The notes under the pieces are model-generated. The model was not told the DNA's origin. It searched no databases and saw only the letters and a list, made by a program, of their open reading frames with translations. From Chalara sp. BL73 (lineage: Eukaryota > Ascomycota > Leotiomycetes > Helotiales), in assembly GCA_918026815.1 (NCBI GenBank), contig CAKJVC010000171.1, positions 434,001 to 498,000 on the forward strand: 64,000 nt of DNA, given 5' to 3'. How positions within the stretch are numbered: the stretch's first letter is position 1; each line of letters starts with the position of its first letter. The translations under genes and the position numbers were made by a program. Of the stretch, positions 1-11,408 are shown piece after piece.

Positions 1-797
1 TTTAATTCCGAAAATTAGTTCCTTCATAAACTTTATGTTGGCTTCGTTTCAACGTGCTGGTGTTTGGATATAGCAGAATTTACATGGAACACTCAATCGA
101 GATGCCAGGAAAGCATACTATTAGGCCGCAAGCCGCCCTCTTACCTTATGATGGAAGGATCCCTTAGTCCTCTCTGTCAGAACTAAGCTATAAAGGACGA
201 TATAGAATAGAAACGCAGAAGGAGCGCCCATTGTAGCTAAATAAGGGCATACCACTTTTGGTTAGAACTTAAGGTAGCATATGTATATAGTATCATAGTC
301 CAGAATAAGGGAGACATTTAAGGTTAGGCATAGTCTTCATTCTAGATCAATAAGTGAGGAAATAGTGCCTCATGGAGTGCTGAATACTCAGACTTTACTA
401 CTTAGACATGTTATACCAAAAATCTAAGTAGTGAGTTTTAGCCTTGGGCAAGTACCGTGGATCTGGGCGCCTATCAAAGATATCTCCGGGTAACTTGGTC
501 GTGACAAATATGAAATTTCCCTGGGTCGTGATGCCCCCCGTCGCTTAAATGGCAGAGCCGAAAGAAATGCAAGGACTGCCTGAGAAAATTATCACACTGC
601 CCTGACGAGCCTCAGTTTCCTTCGCAAGAAGTGAATCGCAAATACCATGGAAAGCTCTTCTAGATCAAGTTATTAGGTTATCTAAAGTGCGACGCGAATT
701 ACAAAAACGTGCCGCTACCATCATCTACGGCATATTTTGGAGGGGTAGTTATCTGTAACTGAATCTCTAGGACGTGGGGTCACCCCAAAAGTTACGA
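1..797. other. Upstream non-coding region
   Basis: No reading frame of credible length or composition is visible here. The stretch is AT-rich with no recognisable domain fragment. It ends at the start codon of the PRMT5 gene and presumably holds its promoter and 5' UTR. Confidence 0.5.
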
Positions 798-3570
798 ATG
801 GCGCAACATCCTTCAGCAGACGCTGAGTCGTCTTCACCTGTTGACGAGTATATCCCGACATTCTACATTGGCCACCATGAATCTAAACGGCCTCTGCCTG
901 TCACAGATTTTGCGTTGCGCCTGGCCCAAGATTTTGGAGTACATGCCCCTCTCCCTGTTTAGCAGAATTTCAACAGCTAATACTCGCTAGTATGATATGC
1001 TCACGAGTCCTATCACGAGTCCGAACTTCCATGCTCGAGTGCTAGCTCTTATATCTTCCCATCTTTCCGGGTTGACTGCCATAGAGTCAGGGGAAGGATA
1101 CCATAAGAATAGTATACCTCCAGTGCCTATAATCCCTCCTCTGAATCCCGTGGATACGCCGTTAAGTCCTGGAGATACTGTTTCGCAATTGATTGGATAC
1201 TGTAGTCCATGGATAGACTTGTCTTCTTCAGATCCATTGATTTTGAACATATCACGACAAGTCCTGAATATCGAAATTGCATATGCCTCCTTCTGTGGTG
1301 TGGGAAATGTGATAATACCCGGACCGCGGAGTTACAGCAGTGATACAACAGACAGCGACGGACTCATACAATATGCACGTGCGATCCAAGAGGCACTCAA
1401 TATTGGCAGTTATACTCAGTTCGCAATCCATATCCCTATGTATGGACATGAACAAGGGAAAGATATAACTGGGGATCTTGCACCCTTCGCCCGGAACCCA
1501 CGTCTCTCAGAAAAGACAAAGGAGAATAAGGAGGTTGATCTCTTTGAAACCTGGGATGCGTGGAATGTGATTCGGAGCGTGTGTAAATACAATTCAAGAC
1601 TATCAGTAGGTAAGACACAACCATTATTACAAACTATCCCATCTTTCCCAATATGAAAAGCATGTGTGAAGCATAGTAGAGCTTGATGATAAGAGCCGAG
1701 ACCCCTTCGGAGTACGATTTCAGCCTCTGAAGGTATTATTCCCGCTCGACTTTACGTGTTTATAGAGACGTGGCCAACGCTAATATGTCTATATGTAGCG
1801 CTTGCACTTCCTCGACAGATGCCAACGGAGTCTTTACAGTCTCGATGGTTTGCTGAACCTTTGCGCATGCTGTCCTTTTCAACGTCGACTTTCCTGAAGA
1901 ACAAAGGTGGCCATCCAGTCCTTAGCAAAGCCCATCAGCAGCTGCTGTCCAAATATATGCGTCTAAAACAAACCCCTTGGCTCCTACTAGAAGATGTTGG
2001 TCCGATTCCTGGTTTGGAATCAGCGGAATTAGGTAGCGTGCCTTCACCAAGCGATACAAGCAACACCTCTGGGCCATCATCTCCTACGCCTGCAGAGGCA
2101 GCTGAGAAAATTAGAGACTCTCAAAAATTACAGGCGAAACCTAAGGATTTGACTGCACATCTCGTTTACCTTAGATATCTTCAAAGAAATCAACCACCTA
2201 GGACCACGATTGAGAAGTTCGGATCTGGGTATCAAGACTACCTTCAAGCACCACTTCAGCCACTGACCGACAATCTCGAGTCGGTTACTTATGAGGTGTT
2301 CGAGAAAGATCCCGTCAAATATGATAACTATGAGCTGGCTATAGTACAAGCCTTGGCTGACTGGTCTGAGCAGTCAAAGCCAACGTCAAGTCCTACTGGC
2401 GCGGTCGTTATTGCGGTAGCGGGTTCTGGTCGAGGTCCTCTTGTGACTCGAGCATTACGAGCGAGTCAAATCACAGGTGTTCTAGTGGAGGTTTGGGCTG
2501 TAGAGAAAAACCCCAATGCCTATGTGCTACTACAAAGACACAATACAGAAGACTGGGGCGGAGTAGTTAATGTTGTTAAAAGCGATATGCGAGCTTGGAA
2601 AGGACCGCTCAGAAGCAACGTTGGTCCTATTGGTCAGGCTGTCACAACAACCTCAGCTGCACCAGCATCGCCATATGGCAAGGTCGATATTCTGGTATCT
2701 GAGCTTCTAGGATCTTTCGCAGATAACGAACTATCCCCAGAATGCTTAGACGGGGTTCAACATGTTTTAGCACCCCAATACGGCATTTCAATACCAAGCT
2801 CATACACGGCCCATCTTACTCCAATTCTTGCACCTAGATTACATGCCGATATCTCCCTTCGAGCTGGATCAGATAAAACCGCTACGAATACCCCCTATGT
2901 TGTCATGCTTCACGCCATCGACTACCTAGCTTTAAGTGTGCCTGACCACCCGCGTTTCCAAGAAGCATGGGAGTTCAATCATCCTCTTCCAGCGGCCACG
3001 CTTGCAATTGCTGAAGCAAGACGTGGTGGTGGCGTCAGCGGTGGCGGTGGAGGAAGCATGCTGGGAGGAGATGGTGCTAACGAACACAATACCCGGTACT
3101 CTCGCCTAACATTTGTCTGTAAGGATAGAGGTGTTGTCAATGGGCTGGCAGGCTATTTTGAAGCCGTTTTGTATGATGGTGGTACGGGAGGGAAGGTGGA
3201 GTTGAGTACCAGACCCGATACGATTGATCTCAAAAGCAAAGATATGATTTCTTGGTTCCCTATATTCTTTCCTTTAAAGGTATGTCTACCCATTTTCGTT
3301 GATGAGGCTAAATTTGACCGGGTCAGACTCCATTATATTTCCCAGACGACTCTGAGCTTGACGTGAGCATCTGGCGACAGACTGATGATAGGAAAGTGTG
3401 GTAGTAAGTGTTCCAATTTTTAGAATCCCTGACTAAGTCTAGGAAAGCGTGTTAACCAAGATTCTAGCGAATGGGTAGTAGACTCATTTGTGATGACGGG
3501 CCCTGCGAAGAGAATGAGACTGGGGACGAGTGAAGTAGGAAGTAGCCGCAAGGTTGGCTGCTTGATGTAG
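798..3570 (+). CDS. PRMT5: Protein arginine methyltransferase 5 (Skb1/Hsl7 family)
   Basis: Type II arginine methyltransferase making symmetric dimethylarginine on Sm proteins, histones and other targets. Exons are 798-938, 991-1609, 1799-3279, 3327-3403 and 3468-3570, giving 806 aa. The N-terminal half matches the PRMT5 TIM-barrel. It is followed by the diagnostic YEVFEKDPVKY (about residues 418-428; its Phe specifies symmetric dimethylation), the AdoMet loop VAGSGRGPLV (about 460) and the double-Glu loop SELLGSFADNELSPE (about 554-568). The C-terminal beta-barrel ends near VWYEW, whose Tyr codon is split by intron 4. The start is the first ATG in the frame (MAQHPS). Oddities are a Gly-rich insertion near residue 665 and a 30-residue basic tail. 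It converges with SmF, a member of a known PRMT5 substrate family. Identification rests on motif recall and is very secure; exon ends are inferred. Confidence 0.95.
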
Positions 3571-4144
3571 GATTTCTTTGGCCTTGGCCGAAGGAAGTAT
3601 ATCTCGAACGATCCCGAAGGGGCTCGTTTACTAAGCTCTTCTGCGCAAACCCTTTATTCCGAGTTCTGTCAACTTAAGACTCTTCATCTATACGAAATAC
3701 CCTCACGTAAATAGCACAATTGCCATTGCGATTTAATCGGGTTGGATTCATGTCTGGCACCAAGATTTTGGCGAAAAGATTCAGGAGCATAGCAATGGAG
3801 CATTGGGCGATGCCATGAAAATTAACCTAAAATGCCAATACGAGAGTTTTCACTGTACCGTGAGACCAGTCCTACTCAGCTTCGTGCATTGGAATTACAT
3901 GAACGGATAATGTTTTCGTGCACAGCTCATAATCAGGCACCAAGTGATGCCAGAATCTTGCATTGATGCTTCGCAGTAAAACCTGCCTTATGGATACCAA
4001 CCAGTGCATTTTTCGCGTGCCAGAATGGCGGCGTAACTTTCCACTTTCCTGCAATAGATCGCGTCCGCACCCTCACTGTCCAATCCATAATCCATTGGTA
4101 TCTTAAAAATCTTCCCTTGCTTCCCCGTTTCATTTGCACATTCT
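3571..4144. other. Convergent intergenic region (PRMT5/SmF 3' flanks)
   Basis: Non-coding space between two 3' ends. The minus-strand open frame running through it continues the last SmF exon in another frame and shows no family signal. Confidence 0.5.
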
Positions 4145-4647
4145 TCAACCGTCCATTGTTGTATCCCCGTTGTTCTGATTCGCGGCTTGGATCCAGAGGA
4201 CGTTGTTGCACCTATCCCTACGTATTAGCCAGTCATTCTCCTTCTCGAGTAATCCAAAAATCGGTGACAGAGATATTTAAGAAGGGAAAGATAGGAATTA
4301 CCGTATTAAGACAGAGCCTAGCGCGCTTGACAGCTTCTGATCAATCCACTCCTCCGCCTCGCCCAGCTGGATGTTCATGTAGCTGTCCGTGCTGATGAGC
4401 TTTCCTTTATACTCCGTTTGGCCCCATTTTAGTCGGATGATGACTTCTTCGCCGACACTGTTCCATAATCAGCACTTTCTCCTCCATGGCGTCAGACAAG
4501 GGTTCTGGATATTGGATTAGAAAGCTGAGCACATACAGGCCTTGCAGCATGGGCCGCGGGTTGATTGGTACGAACTGGATAGCTTGTCAGAAGAAGTCCA
4601 CATGCGTCGGTTCAATGACGGGGAAGGAGAGAGAAACTTACACTCAT
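4145..4647 (-). CDS. SMF: Small nuclear ribonucleoprotein F (SmF)
   Basis: Core Sm-ring subunit of spliceosomal snRNPs. Four exons on the minus strand (4642-4647, 4537-4574, 4302-4457, 4145-4211) give 88 aa, the usual SmF length. The N-terminus reads [15 protein letters not shown]. The Sm1 motif includes [20 protein letters not shown], and the Sm2 motif is [11 protein letters not shown]. The first coding exon is only ATG AGT, followed by GTAAGT, so the gene is invisible as a long ORF. Introns are 67, 79 and 90 bp and codon phases agree at all junctions. The alternative, LSM6, is less likely because of the FVPINPRP N-terminus. Confidence 0.93.
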
Positions 4648-5364
4648 CCTGGGTTTTACGAGGTTGTGGGGGACGTCGAGATGTGGTCTTGAGGCTGAAG
4701 AAATGTGCCCCAAGGCGAGGTGGATTTTTATTGCTGGATCGAGGTTAGCCCAAGTGCAAGGCTGAAAGTAACGGTGCCAAGGCTACATTTTCGGATGGAC
4801 TCACAATGCACCAGATTTTGGAGGCATTATACAAATCTTAAAAGAATTTTGATCTTTACTGTTTAAGTACTGCACCTCGGCATGCTTCAAGAAATATATT
4901 GAAAGAAACGAAGGCTGAACATGGTCCCGCCAGCGGGGAGGTGGAGGCAGTTCCAAGACTTAGCTTGAAAAGCTATCAACTATTCCTGGTATGCGTTGTC
5001 ATCTTCAATATACATTCATACTTTGGTTCTTGCTTTTAATTATGATATACAAATTTAAAGTCTCCTATTCACCCTGCTTCCATACAAGAGGGCTTGAAAT
5101 ATAAAACCCAAAGGCATGAGAAATTTATAGCATGGCTGCTGATAGAGCCTTCATGTAGATGTATACATTTTGCAGTACATATTTTGTTGTTCTGCTTTAT
5201 TTTTTGGCTAAAATGTATTCATAACCGAATCTTGAGCTTACTTGTGCGTTGAGAGCGTATGGATGTCACTTTAATGTCGTAATTGTGTAGAATCGAGTTC
5301 CATAATAATCGGAGAAAGTAAATCACACTCACACTTGCCGGTGTCTGAGGAGTTCAAAGTCGTT
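4648..5364. other. Intergenic region
   Basis: Between the SmF start and the CZIB-like stop on the same strand. I see no coding signal on either strand; it is AT-rich toward 5000-5260 and probably carries the SmF promoter. Confidence 0.45.
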
Positions 5365-6084
5365 CTAATTTCGTCTAATCTCCCACTTCAGGTCCTTGAT
5401 ACTGACTTCATCCCCAGCTTTCTCGTCGTAATCGAACCATTCGCCTTCTGTGAGATCAATAGCAGTGAACTTACTTCCAGACTCAAGTCCCGTAGCAAGC
5501 CACTCGCCCTGTGCGCGGAACTTTTAGCGTATTTCATGACATAGAGATAAGAGACCTACCTCCGGTTTGAACTCGGTAAATTCGAGCCCGCGACAGTCAA
5601 ACTCGATGATTTTTTGGCGGGTGGGTGGAGAAGCTTGATTGTAAGCAAGCGGAGCTGCCTTTATCGAAGCCGAAGACTCTCTCTGCACAATATTAGCTTA
5701 TATCATTTATATAAATCATTTAGGCTAGGAAATGAGTATCATACTCCGCATGACTTGCATTTCCATACAAAGTTAGCCTCACCCCGGCTTCCGCTCATCT
5801 CATTTTCTTCCTTGACAGATTGTGTTAGCTTGTGATATTGTAGAATAAAGTGAGCCGCTAGATAGAGGGTGCATACAAAGCGACTAACGCTAACATATTT
5901 TGGATGTATCTCCCGACAAGAGGTGCACTGTACTTTGAATGTATACCAGAATGGGCCATCTTCTGTGTCGTTTGGGCGAAGTTCAGTCACACTGGACTTC
6001 AGGTCAATGAGTTGTTAAAACCCTGACCGGTACCAATGAGTTTGCTTACCCCGACAAGTCTGCAGTGAGAGTCAATGTCAACAT
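5365..6084 (-). CDS. CXXC zinc-binding protein, CZIB/UPF0587 (DUF866) family
   Basis: Homologue of human C1orf123/CZIB, a small eukaryotic zinc protein of poorly defined role. Five exons on the minus strand (6050-6084, 5877-5991, 5745-5810, 5560-5682, 5365-5508) give 160 aa, the normal family length. Family signatures are GVTELRP near residue 12, FKVQCTSCRE with Cys34/Cys37, MSGSRGEANFVWKCKSC with Cys68/Cys71, IIEFDCRG, and a C-terminus GDEVSIKDLKWEIRRN. The two CXXC pairs form the expected zinc site. The last intron uses the acceptor CGCGCACAG, which restores FKPEGEW. It is divergent from the PPR-like gene, 238 bp away. Confidence 0.93.
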
Positions 6085-6322
6085 ATTCCTGTTTGTGTTA
6101 TGGACTCGTGACCAGAGGTATGGGTAGAGGGTTAACGTCAACAATAGTGCGGAGATGGCGAGGTAGAAGCGGGGCGGGCGGCTTTTGATCTTGAATGCTT
6201 GGCAAGCGACGAGGTCGTTCGATGATGCCGTCTTCTACTTTACATACCTCAATTAACGAAAAACCCAGCCTGCCCGGCAGTCGACGACCTGTCAATTGCG
6301 CTCGCTACAGTATGAACCGATA
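6085..6322. promoter_or_regulatory. Shared divergent promoter (CZIB-like / PPR-like genes)
   Basis: The two start codons point away from each other with only 238 bp between them, so both promoters must lie here or overlap. No specific factor site was assigned. Confidence 0.45.
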
Positions 6323-8506
6323 ATGTTATCACTCTGGTTTGTCGCGGCGAAGACCAGATCGACATGCCGCTGTCACTCCTGTCTCAATGCCGCAACGACG
6401 ATTTCGCGTCGAGCTACTACAGCACCTGCTCCACGCCGGTTGAGATATGGGGATCTTTTCACGGCATGCTACTCAACGATTCTCGGGACGGCCGTCTTTG
6501 TAGACGCAAAGGCCAAGGAAGATAGAAGCAGGGAATGGGATCGACTTATAGCGGAGATGAAGGTAGTCACTTCCAACAATAAATTAGGAGCCCCAGAGGC
6601 AACATCTTTGTCGGAAGAATCCACACTAGGCAGTACCCAAACAAGTGGTAGAAATTTTCTATCATCTTCAGAGGCCCTTGTTTCGTTCTTACCATCAGAA
6701 GGCACTTGGTGGGCAAATAGTCGTTGGGCGCAACTGCCAGAGGGAGGTTTACGAGAACGCCTCAGTATATTAGCCTCGCATATAAAGCAAGCAACGACAG
6801 TGCAAGGTTCACTTGTGGGCGAGGGATTGCATATAGAGGAATTTGAAGAGGAAACCACATTCATCGACGACGAGGATCCGGGGGGGCTCTATCCGCATCG
6901 CGAACCATCAAGCCTTATACACATGCAGAGATTGGAAGGAATGGTCTCATTGCTTGTAACTCGACTACTCTATACCGCAAGGATTTGTTCTCTATCGAGA
7001 GGCACAAAAGATAACTCTGTAGAGTTTCGAAGAATGAGTGATAGAATTGAGAGGCTCCAACACCGGCGGACCCAGCTACCAGAATACGTATGGCCAGACG
7101 ATGAGTCCGTTCAAAAGGAACGAGATGGACTCCATGCAGCTTTCATGAAACTGGACCGTGATTGGACACAGAACGCTGATCTTGAGCTCATGATTGCGAA
7201 GATTTGCTACAACCTGCTCATTTGCACTGCTCCACCAAGTATTCAGACATACAATGCCTTACTTAAGATCCTCCTTGCACACGAACAACCCGAGTTAAGT
7301 CAAATCTTGGTTGATTCCTTCTTGGAAGAGAGCAAATTCAAGGCCAATCCAAGATGGGTGCATCTCATGCTTCTTCACTATATCGCCAAAAGAGATCAGG
7401 CTGGGTTTTTGTCAATAATTAGTCGGATGAATGCTGTCAATGGCGAAGACCTGCGACTCAAAAGAAGATCGCCGGCGGATTTATACATGAAAAAACAGAC
7501 TCGAAACGGTCCGCAGCCCTTAATGCCTCATATTAGGGAATGGAGAGATTCCAGATCTACTATTACGAGGAAAGATCCAGTACGTCAACGCTGGTTTCTT
7601 CACGAGATATTTGTGCCAAGTCCCGAAATATACGATACCATGTTACGGGGTTTCTTGGAGTTCAAAATGCTTAGAGATGCAGTGGGCCTCGCTCACAACC
7701 TTATTGAACGTGGTGTTAAGATCAATTCTGTGACCCTTAAGGCGGTTATATCATACTGTCAATCAGAAGGAAAAGCTAGCCGCCTCCATTTTGGAGCACC
7801 AAACATTCTTCTGAGTATTCTTCGGCAATTCCGTCAGCAATGGATGACCGGAATAATTCCGTCGGATGCAATCTACCGAGATGTTGAGGGCAGGCATGCA
7901 ATGTACAGGATGGTTCAACTTGTACGCTCCACCGACTTCAAAATGCAACATTGGGCACGTGCAGCTTGGAAAATATTCATATGTCATAAAGAGTTATCAC
8001 GCACGGCAGATGGGCTTGAAATATTATCCGACCGTATCTCGTCCGTCGAAGCTAGTCTTGTAGCTGGGGAACGAAAGCAGCTCGCATCGATTGATCGAAT
8101 CGCAGATACTGCAAAACCTTCCGCAGGTACCTCCCTCGTCCTTAACAACACCCATGACAGCTCTGTGGAGAACCTTACGGCAGGGCTGAAAGAATTACAA
8201 AAGCATCTCGCTGAGGTGCAAAGCCTTGTGGCCAATCTAACATCAGAGGGAACGAATGACCAGAGCAGTAAAGGCCTCCGTATAAGACGATTGCCTTCAG
8301 TCCGTCATCCAGTCCATGTTACAGAGCTGGCCAATCTTCCAGAGCCTCCTTCCGGGGAGACAGCTCAACCGCATGAGTCTATCCATACGGCAAAGGTTGG
8401 TAAGAGAATACCTCATGGTCCGATGCAGAAATCTTCGGAAAGTGCGGGACCACCAATTTGGCATCATCGGCTTTCTGCGCCAAATGATTCAGTATGTCTA
8501 GTGTGA
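6323..8506 (+). CDS. PPR-like protein, probably mitochondrial
   Basis: One open frame of 727 aa from the first ATG (MLSLWF). The first 40 residues are rich in Arg, Ser, Thr and Cys with almost no acid (SCLNAATTISRRATT), as expected of a mitochondrial presequence. The middle (about 300-520) has helical-repeat segments such as SIQTYNALLKILL and SPEIYDTMLRGFLEFKML, typical of pentatricopeptide repeats. The last 150 residues include a heptad-like stretch (ENLTAGLKELQKHLAEVQSLV), probably a coiled coil. PPR proteins bind organellar RNA; a role in mitochondrial expression is inference. No introns are needed, although a GTATGTCTAG near the stop could allow an alternative end. Confidence 0.65.
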   Translation: MLSLWFVAAKTRSTCRCHSCLNAATTISRRATTAPAPRRLRYGDLFTACYSTILGTAVFVDAKAKEDRSREWDRLIAEMKVVTSNNKLGAPEATSLSEESTLGSTQTSGRNFLSSSEALVSFLPSEGTWWANSRWAQLPEGGLRERLSILASHIKQATTVQGSLVGEGLHIEEFEEETTFIDDEDPGGLYPHREPSSLIHMQRLEGMVSLLVTRLLYTARICSLSRGTKDNSVEFRRMSDRIERLQHRRTQLPEYVWPDDESVQKERDGLHAAFMKLDRDWTQNADLELMIAKICYNLLICTAPPSIQTYNALLKILLAHEQPELSQILVDSFLEESKFKANPRWVHLMLLHYIAKRDQAGFLSIISRMNAVNGEDLRLKRRSPADLYMKKQTRNGPQPLMPHIREWRDSRSTITRKDPVRQRWFLHEIFVPSPEIYDTMLRGFLEFKMLRDAVGLAHNLIERGVKINSVTLKAVISYCQSEGKASRLHFGAPNILLSILRQFRQQWMTGIIPSDAIYRDVEGRHAMYRMVQLVRSTDFKMQHWARAAWKIFICHKELSRTADGLEILSDRISSVEASLVAGERKQLASIDRIADTAKPSAGTSLVLNNTHDSSVENLTAGLKELQKHLAEVQSLVANLTSEGTNDQSSKGLRIRRLPSVRHPVHVTELANLPEPPSGETAQPHESIHTAKVGKRIPHGPMQKSSESAGPPIWHHRLSAPNDSVCLV

Positions 8507-9871
8507 TGTGGTATCTTTCTCCTCAAGGAAGCATCGTCAGCTAAGGGTAGCATATATGGGCGTATGGAGTTTTGCAAAAAGGTTTATATGAGGGGCGTGG
8601 GGTCAATATTCACGATAGGTACAAGACCAATTTATAGACATGATAAAGAGCATAGATGTAGATATGTTGTATAGTATAAAGTGTAAATATTTGGCCTATT
8701 CGAGGCTCCAATTGAACCTTGACAGTACAAAATATGATAATTTTGCAATGACATGTGAAAGAAAGAGACATCGGCCTAACTGGTCCATTCCCTGAGAGTC
8801 TGGGACAAATTCAAGATTCAAACCTCTCAACTACCGCTTTCCGCTGCTTCCACAATCCTCATCAGCAAATGTCTTTTGTTGCACATCGCATTTGCAAAAT
8901 ACCTGTTTTTTTCACCCTCTTCCACCGGCGGACAAAGATGGTTTAGGAAATTTCAGTGCAAAGCTAGCGATCCCAATCCTTGGTTTGGACTGGAAAGCTG
9001 GGAAGGCTAGGCCCTGGACGGCGATCTTGCTTTGGACTTGCTGCTGATCGCTGATCGACCGCCGAGCCGCACCTATTTTGGGGTTTGGTGCGGTTTGGCG
9101 GACATGCTTGGCGTTGAGGCGATTCCTGGTTGGAATGTTGGAAGTAGAGATGGAGGATGAGTTGAGAGCGGGGATGATTTCGGCACGTGATTCAAGGCAA
9201 GCAGGTTTTGGTTTTTGGAAATGCTTAAGGTGGCTGAAAACAGGCCTCTTCTTTTCCGAGTATTCCGCGCGCAATAAACCTTGAGCCATCCTCAAAACAA
9301 CCCGCTCTGGGCACAGGTCCGCTGTACGTGCATTCCTCAAGTGAGCTTGATCCGATTGCATGGTACCTTTGGACATCTTTAGCATGGTGATTACAAAAAG
9401 ATATATATGAGCCCCTTTTCTAAGCGAGCTATTTTGTTATACGGCCCCTGAAAAAAAATATCTATCTCGGTGTCCTCGCACTGATCTCCCTTATGGGCAG
9501 TTCCACAGTCAATCCCATGGTTATCTTCAATTTATCATAGACTTGCCATTGCGACGTTCGAAGCACATTCACAAGTCGTCCTGGTAATATCCCATAGCGT
9601 TGGAAGATAACCGAACTTAAAGAGCCTAGTATATCGTTCATCAACGTTCTTAAAGTCTGCCCCTTTTTTGTAACTTCACACAGAATGCAAGAGCGACGTT
9701 AAATACTTCCTTTTTTAACAAGCTTGGCTAAAGAGTGAAGAATAAACCACCCTGATAACCATGGCTAGAAAGTTTTGACTTCCTGTTTTCTCTCTGATCT
9801 CACTTAACGCATTAGGTCAATTATCATTATATGTTATCTTACTCATATTCTTGCTTTGATAACGGAGATAG
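8507..9871. other. Intergenic region without a confident gene
   Basis: A 157-codon minus-strand frame (8912-9385, internal Met near 9289) exists, but its composition is basic and unremarkable and it matches nothing I recognise. The rest is AT-rich, with pyrimidine tracts around 9790. Confidence 0.35.
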
Positions 9872-10433
9872 AGCTGCAGCACTACGCCAATTCCTTGAGC
9901 GAGGAGGAAATCCGGGGAAGACACAAGCAAATGTGGGAGGCCACAGGGGCACTCAGATCGGCCGATCATGAGTTGAAAATATTAGCCGCTCTATATTTAT
10001 ATCTTCCTGACCTTGTGGCGGCAGCCACCGGATTGAAACCAGTTGAAAGCTCCCCAGAATTAAGATGTTACCTCACTTACCGCAATGCTGCGGATCGTAG
10101 CTTGTTCGAGAATCAGGGAGATACATCACAGCAAGTGACAATTACTAGCAACATATGCTGTTCTTTAGCCCGTGAGAGCGAGATATCCAACAACAAATTG
10201 AGCTATTTAGACGGTCATTCTGAACCGGCTCATCATAGAGGACGAGCTTCAATCAGAATAAAGTTGAAGAATCACGGGGACTGCAACCCTGGCAAGTTAA
10301 TTTGTCAAAAATGGTAAGCGGGTCTACACAGGTATGTGACGATGCAGAAACTGTGATACTCGATCTGAAATTGTTTGAAGTGGAAGAGAGCACTTACACG
10401 GATGGTGTACGTTTAGTCATTGAATCTTGGTAA
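9872..10433 (+). CDS. Unrecognised, possibly broken or spliced coding segment
   Basis: I do not recognise this gene. From a plausible acceptor (GATAACGGAGATAG ending 9871) one frame stays open to 10317 and reads like protein (LSEEEIRGRHKQMWEATGAL, ILAALYLYLPDLVAAATG). A second frame, open from about 10243 to the stop at 10431-10433, also reads like protein (CDDAETVILDLKLFEVEE, then GVRLVIESW). The overlap suggests either an intron joining the two frames or a frameshift. There is no good ATG at the 5' side; 9832 gives a short peptide only. It could be a relic. Confidence 0.25.
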
Positions 10434-11408
10434 CTCGGCATAGTCAATTTCAGTCTCCCAATCCACTTTGATGACTGAGACAAACTCACAGAAGAGATCT
10501 CTTCTTGCGTGCCCACATACCGCATTGCAGAAAGCCCCTTTAGAGTATTCACTGGAGAATCGCTGAACTGTCCGAGAGGCGGAAGTGCAACAAACCCATC
10601 CCCCTGTTCCACAGCAGACTTTTCAAGCACTGCAAGTGTCCTGTAGACGTTACCTTCTGTGTGGCCCGCCATTAAACCCATACTCCGAAGCCCATCGAAG
10701 GAGTTCCTGAAGCAGCAAATGCCAACGCTGAAGAAAACAGCGGTCCTTCACCCATCGCAGGCTCTGTAGAAGAACTTCTAATGCTTCATGCACAGACTAA
10801 GCCGCTAACAACGACCTTCAGACCACTCTTCATCAACAAGGCACAGAATCTTTATGAAACAACTTGCTCTCCATAAACGCTTTCAGCATAGTATATTTCT
10901 TATAATAGACCAACGCAACCTAAAAGGCGAGTCATGCCTCATTGTTTGTAGAGGAGAGCATTTTGATATGAGCGATGAGCTTGGTATGCTCAGGGCACGT
11001 TTTTATGTTGCAGCATATCTTGTAATGCAGGCCGCGTTGGGACTTACTTGTTCGGGGGGACTTGAGTAGGGATAATATTTATAAGGTTGGTGGGTCAATA
11101 CATAAGAGGATCTCGAACGCGGTGATTTTTTCAGACGCAAGTATATTCAATGATGAGAAATCTGGCCATCCATGTTTGTTGGCATGTTAATGCCGAAGAC
11201 CCTATTATTCGATTCAGCCTTCGCGAATCGTTGACCCTTCCACCTTTAGGAACACATGAATCAAATAGAACCCTTTAATCATGAGTCCTAAAGCATGCAG
11301 GCAGTGATTGTACTCGTGCGGAAATAAAATACCTGTCTTTCTCTCTCTGCTTAATCCTCACGCAAAGCGAGACATTCCACCTTATATATTCAAGTTATTA
11401 TTCCAGCC
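10434..11408. other. Intergenic region
   Basis: Short frames on both strands (for example 10394-10681 minus and 10854-11069 plus) lack family signal. The stretch just before 11409 is CT-rich (CTTTCTCTCTCTGC near 11337) and looks like a fungal promoter. Confidence 0.4.

Noticed and set aside
3933..4395. Overlapping open frames on both strands around the SmF 3' exons.
   Set aside because: They are shadows of the SmF exons and introns; SmF explains the conserved part.
6469..6864. 131-codon minus-strand frame inside the PPR-like gene.
   Set aside because: Antisense shadow of a long, better-supported coding frame.
8912..9385. 157-codon minus-strand frame.
   Set aside because: No domain, no conserved-looking block, basic biased composition; a chance frame in GC-richer sequence is likely.
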